Source: an uncultured Veillonellaceae bacterium (GTDB lineage Bacteria > Bacillota > Negativicutes > Selenomonadales > Selenomonadaceae). Taken from it: DNA of 48,391 nucleotides. The position numbers and the translations under genes are program-made. Below the pieces are notes generated by a model that saw only the letters and a program-made list of their open reading frames with translations, was not told the origin of the DNA and made no database searches. How positions within the stretch are numbered: the stretch's first letter is position 1; each line of letters begins with the position of its first letter. Positions 40,464 through 48,326 of the stretch are shown here, in pieces. The stretch is taken from the NCBI GenBank assembly GCA_902785705.1, contig CACZZN010000020.1, positions 1 to 48,391 on the forward strand, written 5' to 3'.

Positions 40464-40537
40464 GCGGGCATAGTTCATTGGTAGAATATCAGCTTCCCAA
40501 GCTGAGGAGGGGGGTTCGATTCCCCTTGCCCGCTCCA
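40464..40537 (+). tRNA. tRNA-Gly (anticodon CCC)
   Basis: Acceptor GCGGGCA pairs with TGCCCGC, the anticodon arm TCAGCTTCCCAAGCTGA has CCC in a 7-nt loop, and the T arm is GGGTTCGATTCCC. CCA is encoded at 40535-40537. It reads GGG codons. It is probably the attachment site of the element to the right. Confidence 0.92.
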
Positions 40538-40550
40538 ACTTAGTAGTTAC

Positions 40551-40579
40551 GGGGGTTGCGAGAAGCAACCTCCTTTTTG
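40551..40579 (+). terminator. terminator of tRNA-Gly
   Basis: GGGGGTTGC (40551-40559) and GCAACCTCC (40565-40573) form a 9-bp stem with one G-U, followed by TTTTTG. Confidence 0.8.
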
Positions 40580-40600
40580 TATGCAAAAATTTTCCATCCT

Positions 40601-41842
40601 TTATGAATGTTTTCCATCCTCGGAATCGGTTTTCTGCTTTCTCCATTCCTTCAAATGGTTCGACATGGTATGTGCTGCCTCCTTCTTTTGTGCTTCCAAT
40701 GGGTGAAGATATATGGATGTGGTGCGGATGTTCGTATGCCCCAACATGCTTTGGACGGTTGTCAGTGCTGCTCCTTGGTTCAATGCATAGGTAGCCGCCA
40801 TATGTCTTAGGGAATGTACCGTGATGTGAGGCAGATTATGTTTTTTGCATATTTTATCTAACCACATGTAGAGACAGCTTGGACTTACTGGCACCACCTC
40901 ATCATTTCTCAAGTGTACGGCCAAAAAGATATACCCATGCGGATTTGCATATCCCTTGCGAGCTAGTTGATAATCCTGGTTTATCCTGTGTTGTCTCAAT
41001 AAATCTAATACATAATCATCCACGTATACATCTCGTACAGATTCAGGAGTTTTAGGTGCAGAGATTTCCACATTGCGGCTGTTCACGTATTTTTGGGCCT
41101 TGTTAATGTGTACCACTTGCTTCTTCCAGTCAATATCATCCCATGTCAGGGCATAAATTTCACCTCCTCTTGCTCCGCTGATCAATGCAAGGTAGAACAT
41201 GGCCTTATGTTTCACATTGTAAACTCTGTTGGGCAAGTCTTCTAAAATTTGAAGAAATTTTTGCAAATCGCTTTCTTCCCAGATTGGGTAACGGTGGTAG
41301 ATGGGTTTCGGCCACTCGTCCTTTGGTATGTCATCACAGGGGTTCTTATCCAGAATTTTCCATGCAACTGCTTTGCTGAACATGTGATTTAGTAACTTGA
41401 AATGTTTGTGGATGGACGTTGCAGATAGGTACTTGCTGTTGTCCCTTGACTTGGATTTTACCTTGCTATGTCTCAATTGTTCTATGAAGTCCCGAATATG
41501 ATCTCCTGTGATGCTATCAAGAGGGAGAGTTCCGAATTCTCTCATGATGCGATAATTCAGTATTCTTCTGTGTGTATCCTGTGTGGTAATAGATTTCAAA
41601 GCGTTGTGACGTTTATCCCAGAGTTTTGAAAATTCTTCAAATGTCATCCGAACGCCGCTTTTCTTTCCTTGGGGGTGTGACATGACTTCCAGATAGAACT
41701 CATCCAAGGCTTTTCTGGCAGCCCTTCCAGATGTTGCTGTTACACGCTTTGTCTTTCTGATTTGCTTTCCATTGGCATCGTAGCCCATGGAGATGCGAAG
41801 CTCCCATTTGTTATTGCCCCGGTTTATGACTGTACCAGCCAT
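40601..41842 (-). CDS. tyrosine recombinase (integrase)
   Basis: 413 residues. An N-terminal AP2-like arm-binding segment (GNNKWELRISMGYDANGKQI), a core-binding domain (about 65-165) and the catalytic domain with Arg in SGARGGEIYAL, HSLRHMAA, GHTNIRTT and the nucleophile Tyr in TSIYLHPL. All catalytic residues are present, so it is probably active. It is transcribed toward tRNA-Gly, and the last codons overlap an 11-nt direct repeat (TTTTCCATCCT at 40590 and 40610). GAGAGG precedes the ATG at 41842. Confidence 0.95.
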   Translation of the reverse strand: MAGTVINRGNNKWELRISMGYDANGKQIRKTKRVTATSGRAARKALDEFYLEVMSHPQGKKSGVRMTFEEFSKLWDKRHNALKSITTQDTHRRILNYRIMREFGTLPLDSITGDHIRDFIEQLRHSKVKSKSRDNSKYLSATSIHKHFKLLNHMFSKAVAWKILDKNPCDDIPKDEWPKPIYHRYPIWEESDLQKFLQILEDLPNRVYNVKHKAMFYLALISGARGGEIYALTWDDIDWKKQVVHINKAQKYVNSRNVEISAPKTPESVRDVYVDDYVLDLLRQHRINQDYQLARKGYANPHGYIFLAVHLRNDEVVPVSPSCLYMWLDKICKKHNLPHITVHSLRHMAATYALNQGAALTTVQSMLGHTNIRTTSIYLHPLEAQKKEAAHTMSNHLKEWRKQKTDSEDGKHS

Positions 41843-41891
41843 ATTCTCACCTCTCGTTCAAACAAACCTTGATCTACAACCTTATAGGGCA

Positions 41892-42512
41892 TTAAAGAAT
41901 CCCATCCTTCTTCATGCTGACATACCTGCCACCACCTAAAATAATGTGATCGAGGACAGGAATATCCATGACATTGCTGGCCTTTTCTATCCTTTGCGTA
42001 ACACAGATATCCTCCTTGCTTGGGGTTGGGTCGCCGGAAGGATGGTTGTGCAGGAGGATGATCGCCGCAGAGTGATGGAGGATCGCCGTCTCGAAAACCT
42101 CCCTTGGATGTACGATGGAAGCAGTCAGACTGCCGATGGAGACATCCTGCAGTCCAAGAATATGGTTCTTCGTGTTCAGCATGAGGATGGCAAAGTGCTC
42201 CTTCTGCTCCTGCCTGAAATACGGCATGGCGAAATGTGCGGCATCCTCTGGTCCATGGATGACTTCGATGCTTCTGGATTCCCTTCTCATCAGCCTCCTG
42301 GCCAGTTCCTTGACAGCAAAAACGGCAAGCTCTTTCCGCTTGCCGATGCCCTGTATCTTGGCAGGGAAGTCCAAGATATCCTGAATCCCTCCTGTCAGTC
42401 GCTCTGGGGAAATGCCGAGCACTAACGATAGAAGCTCATGGTCGGAGTAGATGTCCATGCCATAGGCCGCTCCGCATTCCCGTACCTTGAGGTCTAAATC
42501 CTTTTTACACAT
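41892..42512 (-). CDS. radC: RadC-family JAB/MPN domain protein, copy 1
   Basis: 206 residues. A helix-hairpin-helix remnant (IQGIGKRKELAVFAVKELAR) precedes the JAMM metalloprotease-like motif HNHPSGDPTPSKED. The start at 42512 (MCKKDLD) matches the start of its paralogue at 44547; ATG 42515 is adjacent. RadC proteins are common on mobile elements, where they are suspected of antirestriction or replication-repair roles; the biochemical activity is uncertain. It lies 49 nt upstream of int. Confidence 0.9.
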   Translation of the reverse strand: MCKKDLDLKVRECGAAYGMDIYSDHELLSLVLGISPERLTGGIQDILDFPAKIQGIGKRKELAVFAVKELARRLMRRESRSIEVIHGPEDAAHFAMPYFRQEQKEHFAILMLNTKNHILGLQDVSIGSLTASIVHPREVFETAILHHSAAIILLHNHPSGDPTPSKEDICVTQRIEKASNVMDIPVLDHIILGGGRYVSMKKDGIL

Positions 42513-42581
42513 CATGGTTCCTCCTCGTATAGCCCCGTTGCCTTTCTCACATGGCAACGAGGTGTTCTCTTGATATAGTGG

Positions 42582-42764
42582 TCAGTCTACTATTTCATAC
42601 CGATGGATATAAATAAAATTCTCTTCTCCAAAAGCTCCTTCATCACACATGCGGTTGAATGTTCCTATCATTGCATCGGTATCTGTGTTATCTTCATGGA
42701 GGAATTTCTGTAGGAAATTCCTTATAGCGAGCTCGCTTAGATCGTTTTCAAGTCCCTCAATGCT
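42582..42764 (-). pseudogene. truncated reading frame cut at a repeated motif
   Basis: An open frame of 60 codons ends at the TGA 42584-42582 and reads plausibly (IEGLENDLSELAIRNFLQKF to FIYIHRYEIVD). It has no ATG at its start: an in-frame stop at 42767-42765 lies inside TTTAGGGTATC, the motif also found near tRNA-Gly. It looks like the 3' part of a gene whose 5' part was lost by recombination. An internal ATG near 42670 could still allow a short product. Function not recognised. Confidence 0.4.
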
Positions 42765-42873
42765 TTAGGGTATCTTAACCAAACGGAATCATTAAGCCAC
42801 AAGCCCAGTAATATCAAGCCTTCTAAGCATCCTCTGAACTCCAGATTCTACGCACCTGCACCTTATTTGCACC
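42764..42873 (+). other. second copy of the arm-like motif pair
   Basis: TTTAGGGTATC (42764-42774) and TGCACCTTATTTGCACC (42857-42873) occur in the same order and orientation as at 40383-40426, but 93 instead of 27 bp apart. They may mark the former end of a smaller element holding int and radC. Confidence 0.45.
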
Positions 42874-42892
42874 GTATCCGCACTTCAACCGC

Positions 42893-42930
42893 AAAAAAGC
42901 TGCTGCCAAGGTTTTACCCTCGACAGCAGC
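42893..42930 (-). terminator. minus-strand terminator
   Basis: GCTGCTG (42899-42905) and CAGCAGC (42924-42930) enclose a shorter inner pairing; on the minus strand six T follow. It ends the transcript of the gene at 43114-43623. Confidence 0.75.
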
Positions 42931-42994
42931 CTTATATGAAACAAGCTCGCCAATGTCTTTTATTCTTCAAAATTTGTTTTGCAGACAAATATTT

Positions 42995-43111
42995 TCATTG
43001 CTGTGTGCCACGTTCCGTGATTACCCGTATAACGTGCCGTGTTCCATGTTCGTTAGCAAGGGCTTCGTCCTGCCCCATTCTTGAAAAGATTGGCAAGCCT
43101 GTCCATACCAT
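42995..43111 (-). CDS. possible small ORF after the coiled-coil gene
   Basis: 38 codons beginning 2 nt after the stop of the previous minus-strand gene (MVWTGLPIFSRMGQDEALAN). No clear ribosome site; expression would need translational coupling. Family unknown, and it may be chance. Confidence 0.25.
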   Translation of the reverse strand: MVWTGLPIFSRMGQDEALANEHGTRHVIRVITERGTQQ

Positions 43112-43113
43112 GG

Positions 43114-43623
43114 TTATTCAATGTTGCAGTCAACCTCGGTCTCCATGTCGATTTTCTCAATCAGGAGAGACATCTTCTCACATTGCAGGGTAAGCTGGTT
43201 GCTCTTCTCGACCGCCAGATCGTGGTTTATGGTCGTAACCCGCACCGTATTGTCCGAGGTACTGCGGAAACTTGACGATGACTTCTCCCTTTTGGGCTTG
43301 GCGGCCATCGATGTATAATACTTCGCTTCCTGCCGGAGCTGGATCACCTTGGCAACCAGCTCACCGATGGAATGAAGCTCGGGATAGTCAGGAATCTCCC
43401 TGTGGGCAGTGTTGGCGATCCGGATGCAATTCTCGACCGCCAAGAGCTTTTCGATGGTGATTTCTATCCTGTCGGACAGTGTTTCGGGGGTATCGTTGAT
43501 ATAGTCGTGAAAATCCTCTGTTGGCAACATTTCCACAACCGATACGTTTTCTCTCTGTCTTCGCAGCTCCATCAGGTCTTTCTTCAGACGAGCTTGGAGA
43601 CTACGTACCTCTTTCAGATTCAT
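43114..43623 (-). CDS. coiled-coil protein of a mobile element, unknown
   Basis: 169 residues, largely helical. It begins NLKEVRSLQARLKKDLMELR, and LLAVENCIRIANTAHREIPD with GELVAKVIQLRQEAKYYTSM follow, somewhat like DIP1984-type proteins; the resemblance is weak. No signal peptide, membrane segment or catalytic motif. AAGGAGG precedes the start. It has its own promoter (43693-43721) and terminator (42893-42930), so it is a separate unit. Confidence 0.7.
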   Translation of the reverse strand: MNLKEVRSLQARLKKDLMELRRQRENVSVVEMLPTEDFHDYINDTPETLSDRIEITIEKLLAVENCIRIANTAHREIPDYPELHSIGELVAKVIQLRQEAKYYTSMAAKPKREKSSSSFRSTSDNTVRVTTINHDLAVEKSNQLTLQCEKMSLLIEKIDMETEVDCNIE

Positions 43624-43926
43624 ACTTTGCGACCTCCTTGGCTTATCGTTCCTTTTTCATCACAGACGCCCCATGAATAATTTGTGCATACTATTCTATC
43701 TCTTTTTTCCTGTCATGACAAGAGTTGAAGTGGGCTACTGAAACGTGATGGAATATTGGTGCCATATTTCATGGCTTGGAACAACAGATTCACGGTCAGG
43801 AACCGGTACTTCATGAGGTGAAAACACCTGTGGCACTCTGTTTCACTCTTTTCACTCAGGTTGTTCCGCTTTTTCAATGTGCTGTTTCACCATTTCATTT
43901 TCCATGTCTGTGTTCCTTGATGGCTC
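43624..43926. other. intergenic gap with promoter and tiny ORFs
   Basis: The minus strand has a promoter and, just after the second radC, three very short ORFs (17, 14 and 34 codons), of which the last two overlap as TCATGA. None is convincing as a gene. Nothing else recognisable. Confidence 0.4.
43693..43721 (-). promoter_or_regulatory. promoter of the coiled-coil gene
   Basis: On the minus strand TTGTCA (43721-43716) and TAGAAT (43698-43693) are separated by 17 bp, about 70 nt before the ATG. Confidence 0.65.
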
Positions 43927-44547
43927 CTATTGCACAAGCCCCTTTTCTTTCATGCTTACAAATCTTCCATTCCCCAGAATGATGTGGTCAAGCACGGGGA
44001 TGTCCATTACCTTTCCCGTTTTGGACAGCCTTTGCGTAACGGCAATGTCCTCCCTGCTCGGTGTAGGGTCGCCGGAAGGATGGTTGTGGGCAAGTATGAT
44101 GGCTGCCGCATGATGGACAACTGCCACGGAGAACACCTCTCGTGGATGTACGATGGATGCAGTCAGGCTTCCAATGGATACAACATGCCAGCCAATAACA
44201 TGATTCTTCGTATTGAGCAGCAAGAGGCAGAAATGCTCCTTGCTCTCCATGGCCAGATACTCCTTCGCATAAGCCGCAGCTTCTTTCGGCCCGTCAATGA
44301 TACGAGGCTTCGGCTTCTGCCGGAGCAATCGTTTGGCAAGCTCCCTGACAGCAAACACGACAAGCTCCTTCCGCTTGCCGATGCCAGAGATGTTCTTCGG
44401 GTTGTCGAACGTTTCCTGCAAAGTTCCCGTGAATTTCTCCGGAGCAATGCCTGTGGCCAGTGACAGCAGTTCCTCATCGGAGTATATCGTCATGCCGTAT
44501 GCTGCACCGCACTCCTTGACCTTGTTATCGAAATCTTTCCCGCACAT
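43927..44547 (-). CDS. radC: RadC-family JAB/MPN domain protein, copy 2
   Basis: 206 residues, the same length as copy 1 and clearly homologous along the whole chain (ECGAAYGM, IGKRKELVVFAVRELAKRLL, LNTKNHVIGWHVVSIGSLTA, HNHPSGDPTPSRED). JAMM residues are intact. Two RadC paralogues about 1.4 kb apart in one element suggest a duplication, or two elements side by side. Start ATG at 44547 behind AAAGGAG. Confidence 0.9.
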   Translation of the reverse strand: MCGKDFDNKVKECGAAYGMTIYSDEELLSLATGIAPEKFTGTLQETFDNPKNISGIGKRKELVVFAVRELAKRLLRQKPKPRIIDGPKEAAAYAKEYLAMESKEHFCLLLLNTKNHVIGWHVVSIGSLTASIVHPREVFSVAVVHHAAAIILAHNHPSGDPTPSREDIAVTQRLSKTGKVMDIPVLDHIILGNGRFVSMKEKGLVQ

Positions 44548-44564
44548 GGATTGTCACTCCTTTC

Positions 44565-44915
44565 TCAGAACCAACTGGCTCCGATGCTCTCGTTTCCTTG
44601 GATATTCCTGTCCACAATCACGCGGCAGTTTCTGTAAGCCTCCTTCAACTTGTTCCGTTTGCGGATGACATTTCGGATGATATCATGGTTGATAGCAAGG
44701 TAAAGAGCCTCGTCACGGCTCCATCCTTTGGCGGCACTGGTGCGTTTCATCGCTATATCCATGTACCACTCACAGAAATATGCTTTCTTTTCCCTGTGCA
44801 GTTCCAAGGCTCGAAGTGCTGCTATCGGCGTGAAGTAACCGATGGATTCATAGATCAGCCCTGCGATCAGATGACGGTATTTTTTCAGCTTCTTTTTGTC
44901 TTCTTCTGTCAGCAT
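44565..44915 (-). CDS. small helical protein of the element, unknown
   Basis: 116 residues, charged and helical (LTEEDKKKLKKYRHLIAGLI, WSRDEALYLAINHDIIRNVI, then RKRNKLKEAYRNCRVIVDRN). No family recognised. AAGGAGG lies 9 nt before the ATG at 44915, which is 1 nt after the previous stop (TGAAATG), so translation of the pair is coupled. It lies 17 nt before the second radC. Confidence 0.65.
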   Translation of the reverse strand: MLTEEDKKKLKKYRHLIAGLIYESIGYFTPIAALRALELHREKKAYFCEWYMDIAMKRTSAAKGWSRDEALYLAINHDIIRNVIRKRNKLKEAYRNCRVIVDRNIQGNESIGASWF

Positions 44916-44916
44916 T

Positions 44917-45162
44917 TCAGACACCCTCCTTTCCAGACAGAAACGTCATCCTACGGATGAAACGATCATCCCTTGCCCTAAGGCTCCGCTTCAACTGGCG
45001 TATTTTGGCACTCGATTTCCTATGCTCCTTGACCATCTGAATGGCATCCTCCAAAGCTTCCAGATTCCTACCGTAGGATGGCGGCATATCCAGCCATTTG
45101 ATTGCTTCCTGTGTGCTGTCCCTCATCTGCTTCAACTGGTTCAGAAGTTCCTTTTTTGTCAT
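44917..45162 (-). CDS. small helical protein, unknown
   Basis: 81 residues (MTKKELLNQLKQMRDSTQEA to RRMTFLSGKEGV), basic and helical. GGAGGG is 7 nt before the ATG at 45162; an earlier ATG at 45177 belongs to the terminator arm region. It is coupled to the gene at 44565-44915. No known domain. Confidence 0.6.
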   Translation of the reverse strand: MTKKELLNQLKQMRDSTQEAIKWLDMPPSYGRNLEALEDAIQMVKEHRKSSAKIRQLKRSLRARDDRFIRRMTFLSGKEGV

Positions 45163-45178
45163 GATCTTTCCCTCCATG

Positions 45179-45217
45179 AAAAAGGAGCGAGGGCAGGACG
45201 TTCCTGCTTCTCGCTCC
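45179..45217 (-). terminator. terminator after the Cys-motif gene
   Basis: GGAGCGAG (45184-45191) with CTCGCTCC (45210-45217), with an inner GCAGG/CCTGC pairing, forms a long hairpin; on the minus strand five T follow. Confidence 0.85.
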
Positions 45218-45226
45218 CATGAATAA

Positions 45227-46003
45227 TTATGCGGTTTGCTGCAATCCTGCGCTTGGCATCCGGTTTTCCCCAGACAGCACCGCAGGTTCCATATCTACGT
45301 CCTCAAAGCCAACTTTGCCGCTCAATACCTTAATCTGCTCGGACAGATTTACAATCAAGGGAAGCTCGTCGGCTGTCAGTCTTCGCTCGACCTTAAAAGC
45401 GGCCTTGGCGTAGGCGATACCGCCTTTGTTCGTGGCCTTGACCAGAGAGAACCTGGTCACGACCGTATGGCTCTTAATGCCTTTGGAAAGCAAGCGCATG
45501 AGATAACGCGCAAACTCCTTCAGCGAACCGGTAGGGAGGGAGAGCATGATGGGGAACAGTTCTCCTTCCCTTAAAAGATACAATCTCTGCCGTTCCTTGC
45601 AGGCTTTAGCATCATTCTCCCATGTCCCAAACTCATTGAAGGCACAGTTCTTGCAGTCACCGCCTGGACTTCCATATCCGGTCACTCCGTCCAGACTTCC
45701 ACAGTCCGGCGGATTGGATGCTCCGGTGTACTTCTCCTTGAAATAAGCACGGATAGGGTGATGATAGAGGATAACTGCCGAAAACTCTTTCTCGAACTCT
45801 GGCTCCTCCGGATCTTCCGATGGAATCTGGAAAAGTGTAGTGTCACCGGAGGGCATCTTGATACGTTCAAAAAAGGCGTTCAGCCCTTCCATTTCCTCCG
45901 AGATGACGGAACTGAAATCGAAGTCCCGAAGCGCCAGAAAGCCAGTCGGCTGTTTCGTGGTAATGGATGTGATTTCCTGTGTTTCCTTTGCTTTTTTTGC
46001 CAT
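45227..46003 (-). CDS. Cys-motif protein, possible ssDNA-binding or recombination factor
   Basis: 258 residues. An N-terminal region of unknown fold is followed by a cysteine cluster (GGDCKNCAFNEFGTWENDAK then ACKERQRLYLLREGELFP) and a conserved block SLPTGSLKEFARYLMRLLSK. This layout resembles proteins of mobile elements that travel with DUF932 and Cas4-like nucleases, which I would guess to bind single-stranded DNA. No catalytic motif. AGGAGG precedes the ATG at 46003. Confidence 0.65.
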   Translation of the reverse strand: MAKKAKETQEITSITTKQPTGFLALRDFDFSSVISEEMEGLNAFFERIKMPSGDTTLFQIPSEDPEEPEFEKEFSAVILYHHPIRAYFKEKYTGASNPPDCGSLDGVTGYGSPGGDCKNCAFNEFGTWENDAKACKERQRLYLLREGELFPIMLSLPTGSLKEFARYLMRLLSKGIKSHTVVTRFSLVKATNKGGIAYAKAAFKVERRLTADELPLIVNLSEQIKVLSGKVGFEDVDMEPAVLSGENRMPSAGLQQTA

Positions 46004-46038
46004 GGTGGATTCCTCCTGTCAATTTTCATAGTCTTGTT

Positions 46039-46932
46039 TCAGCTTGCAAAACCATTGAGCAGTTCTGCCATCTGCTGTGCATGGGGACAGTGCTCCCGCA
46101 CCTCGCAGTATTCCAGACACTTTTTCCCGTTCCATGTCTCCTTGCAGGAGCAGGGTGAGGGAAGCTCCCTGTTTTTCATGGCCTGTCTCAACAGCGCTGC
46201 TTTCTTCCCGAAGTACCGTTTCAGCCAATGGTCGCTGATGCGGTGGATGGGGATAATGTAGATCTGTTTCGTGATGCCACGTTCCGCCGCCGTGCGGAGG
46301 CTGCTGTCCCTGCATAGTGCCTGTATGAACATCCTATGCACGGCAAACCCCGCTTCTTCCAAAAGCATCCTGTAGTAGTTGACCTGTACCGACCATTCCC
46401 AAACATGCCGGACACCATCATATCGAAACTCCTTGCGAGTCTTCGGTTGGCCTTTTTTCGCGCCAGTCTTGTAAACTTCCCCTGTGGGAACGTCTACCTT
46501 GTAGATTCCCAATGCTTTCGCCAATTTATAAGAACTTGTAACCTTCAGATCGCCAAGCACTCCTTCTTCCTCGTCAATGATTTTTCCGTATAAATCAAAT
46601 TTCCCGCTGGTCAGCTTGTCCTTCAGACGAACTTCCCCAAGGATTTCACCTTCGGTATTTCCTTCATGGATCGTATGGACTGCCTGCCCGTGGAGCGAGT
46701 AAAGCACGCTCTGCGGATCGACCGCATAGCTCGTTTTCTTCTTCAGGTACGTTTCCCTGACCCCTGAAATCAGCTCTGTCACCGTAGCCCCCTTGATTCC
46801 TCGGTCAAGGGACTCGGCAACGGCTCTGAGTGTCGGAAGGAACATGCACCGTTCCTTCTGTGGGCAGGATGCAAGGCATCGCTTGATGGTGACACGTTTT
46901 CCATTGGGACAGATGAACTTTGTTGCTGGCAT
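46039..46932 (-). CDS. Cys-rich PD-(D/E)XK nuclease (Cas4/RecB-like)
   Basis: 297 residues. The nuclease core has GKFDLYGKIID (Asp) and GVLGDLKVTSSYK (Asp-x-Lys). Cysteines cluster at the N-terminus (CPNGKRVTIKRCLASCPQ, then KERC) and at the C-terminus (CSCKETWNGKKCLEYCEVRE, then HC), which could hold an iron-sulphur cluster as in Cas4/AddB or zinc. A recombination or end-processing role with the downstream Cys-motif protein is likely but inferred. GGAGG lies 7 nt before the ATG at 46932; the open frame to 47085 lacks a ribosome site. Confidence 0.78.
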   Translation of the reverse strand: MPATKFICPNGKRVTIKRCLASCPQKERCMFLPTLRAVAESLDRGIKGATVTELISGVRETYLKKKTSYAVDPQSVLYSLHGQAVHTIHEGNTEGEILGEVRLKDKLTSGKFDLYGKIIDEEEGVLGDLKVTSSYKLAKALGIYKVDVPTGEVYKTGAKKGQPKTRKEFRYDGVRHVWEWSVQVNYYRMLLEEAGFAVHRMFIQALCRDSSLRTAAERGITKQIYIIPIHRISDHWLKRYFGKKAALLRQAMKNRELPSPCSCKETWNGKKCLEYCEVREHCPHAQQMAELLNGFAS

Positions 46933-47095
46933 ACATCGGCCTCCTTTCAGTGGTTGCTTCGGAAAGCAAACAGGCACGACTTCACGCCATGCCTGTCCGT
47001 TTCTTATTTTTTCTCGTCCGAAGTGATTTTGTCTGTGCCTCAACGTATCAAAACTTCTGCAGCTTCCACAGCCAAGTTCTGCCATCCTATCGTTT

Positions 47096-48193
47096 TCATG
47101 CGATCTGCACCTCCTTTCGCAGTGGTGTTACATTCTGCATAGATGCCATAGGCAATGCTTTTTGCACGGGCAGGGCAAGGATTTCCCCGCCGATGCGTTC
47201 CAGCTCCGTCGCTCTCTCGTAGTCCACAGCGTTTTGCGATGCCGCTGTGACAGCGTTCAGAAGCCCGTACCGGGTGCAGTCACCGCTGATGAAAAGCTGA
47301 CGGAAGATATCCCCACGCTCGTTTTCCGTGAGGGCGAATCTGTCCGCCAAAAGCTCCACTTCCTGCATGGGCTGATGCTCCAGAGGAATCTGCATGGCCT
47401 CCCGCATCTTGTTGACCGTCAGCATGAACTTGGCTTCATCGGCCGCGCAGCGCACGGTGTCCTGCACCTTCATGAAGAAAGCTTTATCGTCCTGCGCCAA
47501 GGTTTCATCACTGTAAAGCTCATAAGCGGCATCACCGCTTTCAATCTGCCGTCCGACATGGCGCCGTTTCTGGGAGAAGTCTTTGCAGATCATGCCGTTT
47601 TTGCAGACGAGACGATAGATCAGCGGCTCTACGGTCAGATGCCCAAGCCCGACTTCGCTGTTGGAAATGACGAATCCTGCCTGCACTACGTCATTGACAG
47701 ACACCTCGGCCTTCATCTTCTTGTTGATGACCTTGAGGTAAAGATGTGCCTCGGTCACTTCGCAGGACTCTATGACGGCTCCCTTCATTCCGCGGATGAT
47801 GGGGAGGACAGCGGCGCAAAGTTCCAGATTGTCCAGTCTGCGGTAGCGATCGGAAAGGAAAGCTCGGATGTTCCCATCCATCACGCGAAGCATCCTGCGC
47901 TCCGGCATCTGCTGAAGCCAGTTGTTGACGTTCTCATCCAAGAGAGCAGGGGCTTCCGTCTGCATCCGTTGATAATATTTGAGCGGGATGCCAAGCCGTG
48001 CGGAAATCTGCTGGTGGGCGAGGGGATTCACCCCAAACTCCAGTAATTTCTCTCCCGTTGTGAAGGTAAGCCTTGAATGGCCGTCTTCCGTGAAGAAGGT
48101 CAGTTGCCTTGTATCCGCCACGAAATCCTGCCTCGCTGCCCGCTGCCTCTGCAGCTCCGTTCCCAATGCTTCCAATGTTTTTCCCTGTTTCAT
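47096..48193 (-). CDS. DUF932-family phage/plasmid-like protein
   Basis: 365 residues matching DUF932: GVNPLAHQQISARLGIPLKY, MLRVMDGNIRAFLSDRYRRL, VISNSEVGLGHLTVEPLIYR and LVCKNGMICKD. Such proteins occur on plasmids, phages and conjugative elements, often beside recombination genes; their activity is unknown. AAGGAG precedes the ATG at 48193. The TGA overlaps an ATG (ATGA) that would open only a 19-codon frame. Confidence 0.85.
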   Translation of the reverse strand: MKQGKTLEALGTELQRQRAARQDFVADTRQLTFFTEDGHSRLTFTTGEKLLEFGVNPLAHQQISARLGIPLKYYQRMQTEAPALLDENVNNWLQQMPERRMLRVMDGNIRAFLSDRYRRLDNLELCAAVLPIIRGMKGAVIESCEVTEAHLYLKVINKKMKAEVSVNDVVQAGFVISNSEVGLGHLTVEPLIYRLVCKNGMICKDFSQKRRHVGRQIESGDAAYELYSDETLAQDDKAFFMKVQDTVRCAADEAKFMLTVNKMREAMQIPLEHQPMQEVELLADRFALTENERGDIFRQLFISGDCTRYGLLNAVTAASQNAVDYERATELERIGGEILALPVQKALPMASMQNVTPLRKEVQIA

Positions 48194-48251
48194 TTTGAAA
48201 ATCTCCTTTCTTGGTTGGGGTATCTTTTGTACCTTTGATTTTTGGCAATAT

Positions 48252-48280
48252 AAAAGCCCAAGCCATTGGTTGGCTTGGGC
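48252..48280 (-). terminator. minus-strand terminator
   Basis: GCCCAAGCC (48256-48264) and GGCTTGGGC (48272-48280) form a perfect 9-bp stem with a 7-nt loop; on the minus strand TTTTAT follows. It ends a transcript that enters from beyond the right edge. Confidence 0.75.
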
Positions 48281-48326
48281 GAATTGCTGCGCTTACGTTA
48301 ATTCTGCTTGTTTCGTCACTCTATCG

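Noticed and set aside
40458..40646. 62-codon minus-strand ORF across tRNA-Gly
   Set aside because: It is a translation of the tRNA and its terminator, a common annotation artefact.
47040..47099. 19-codon minus-strand ORF overlapping the DUF932 stop (ATGA)
   Set aside because: A ribosome site exists, but the peptide is too short and featureless to support as a gene.
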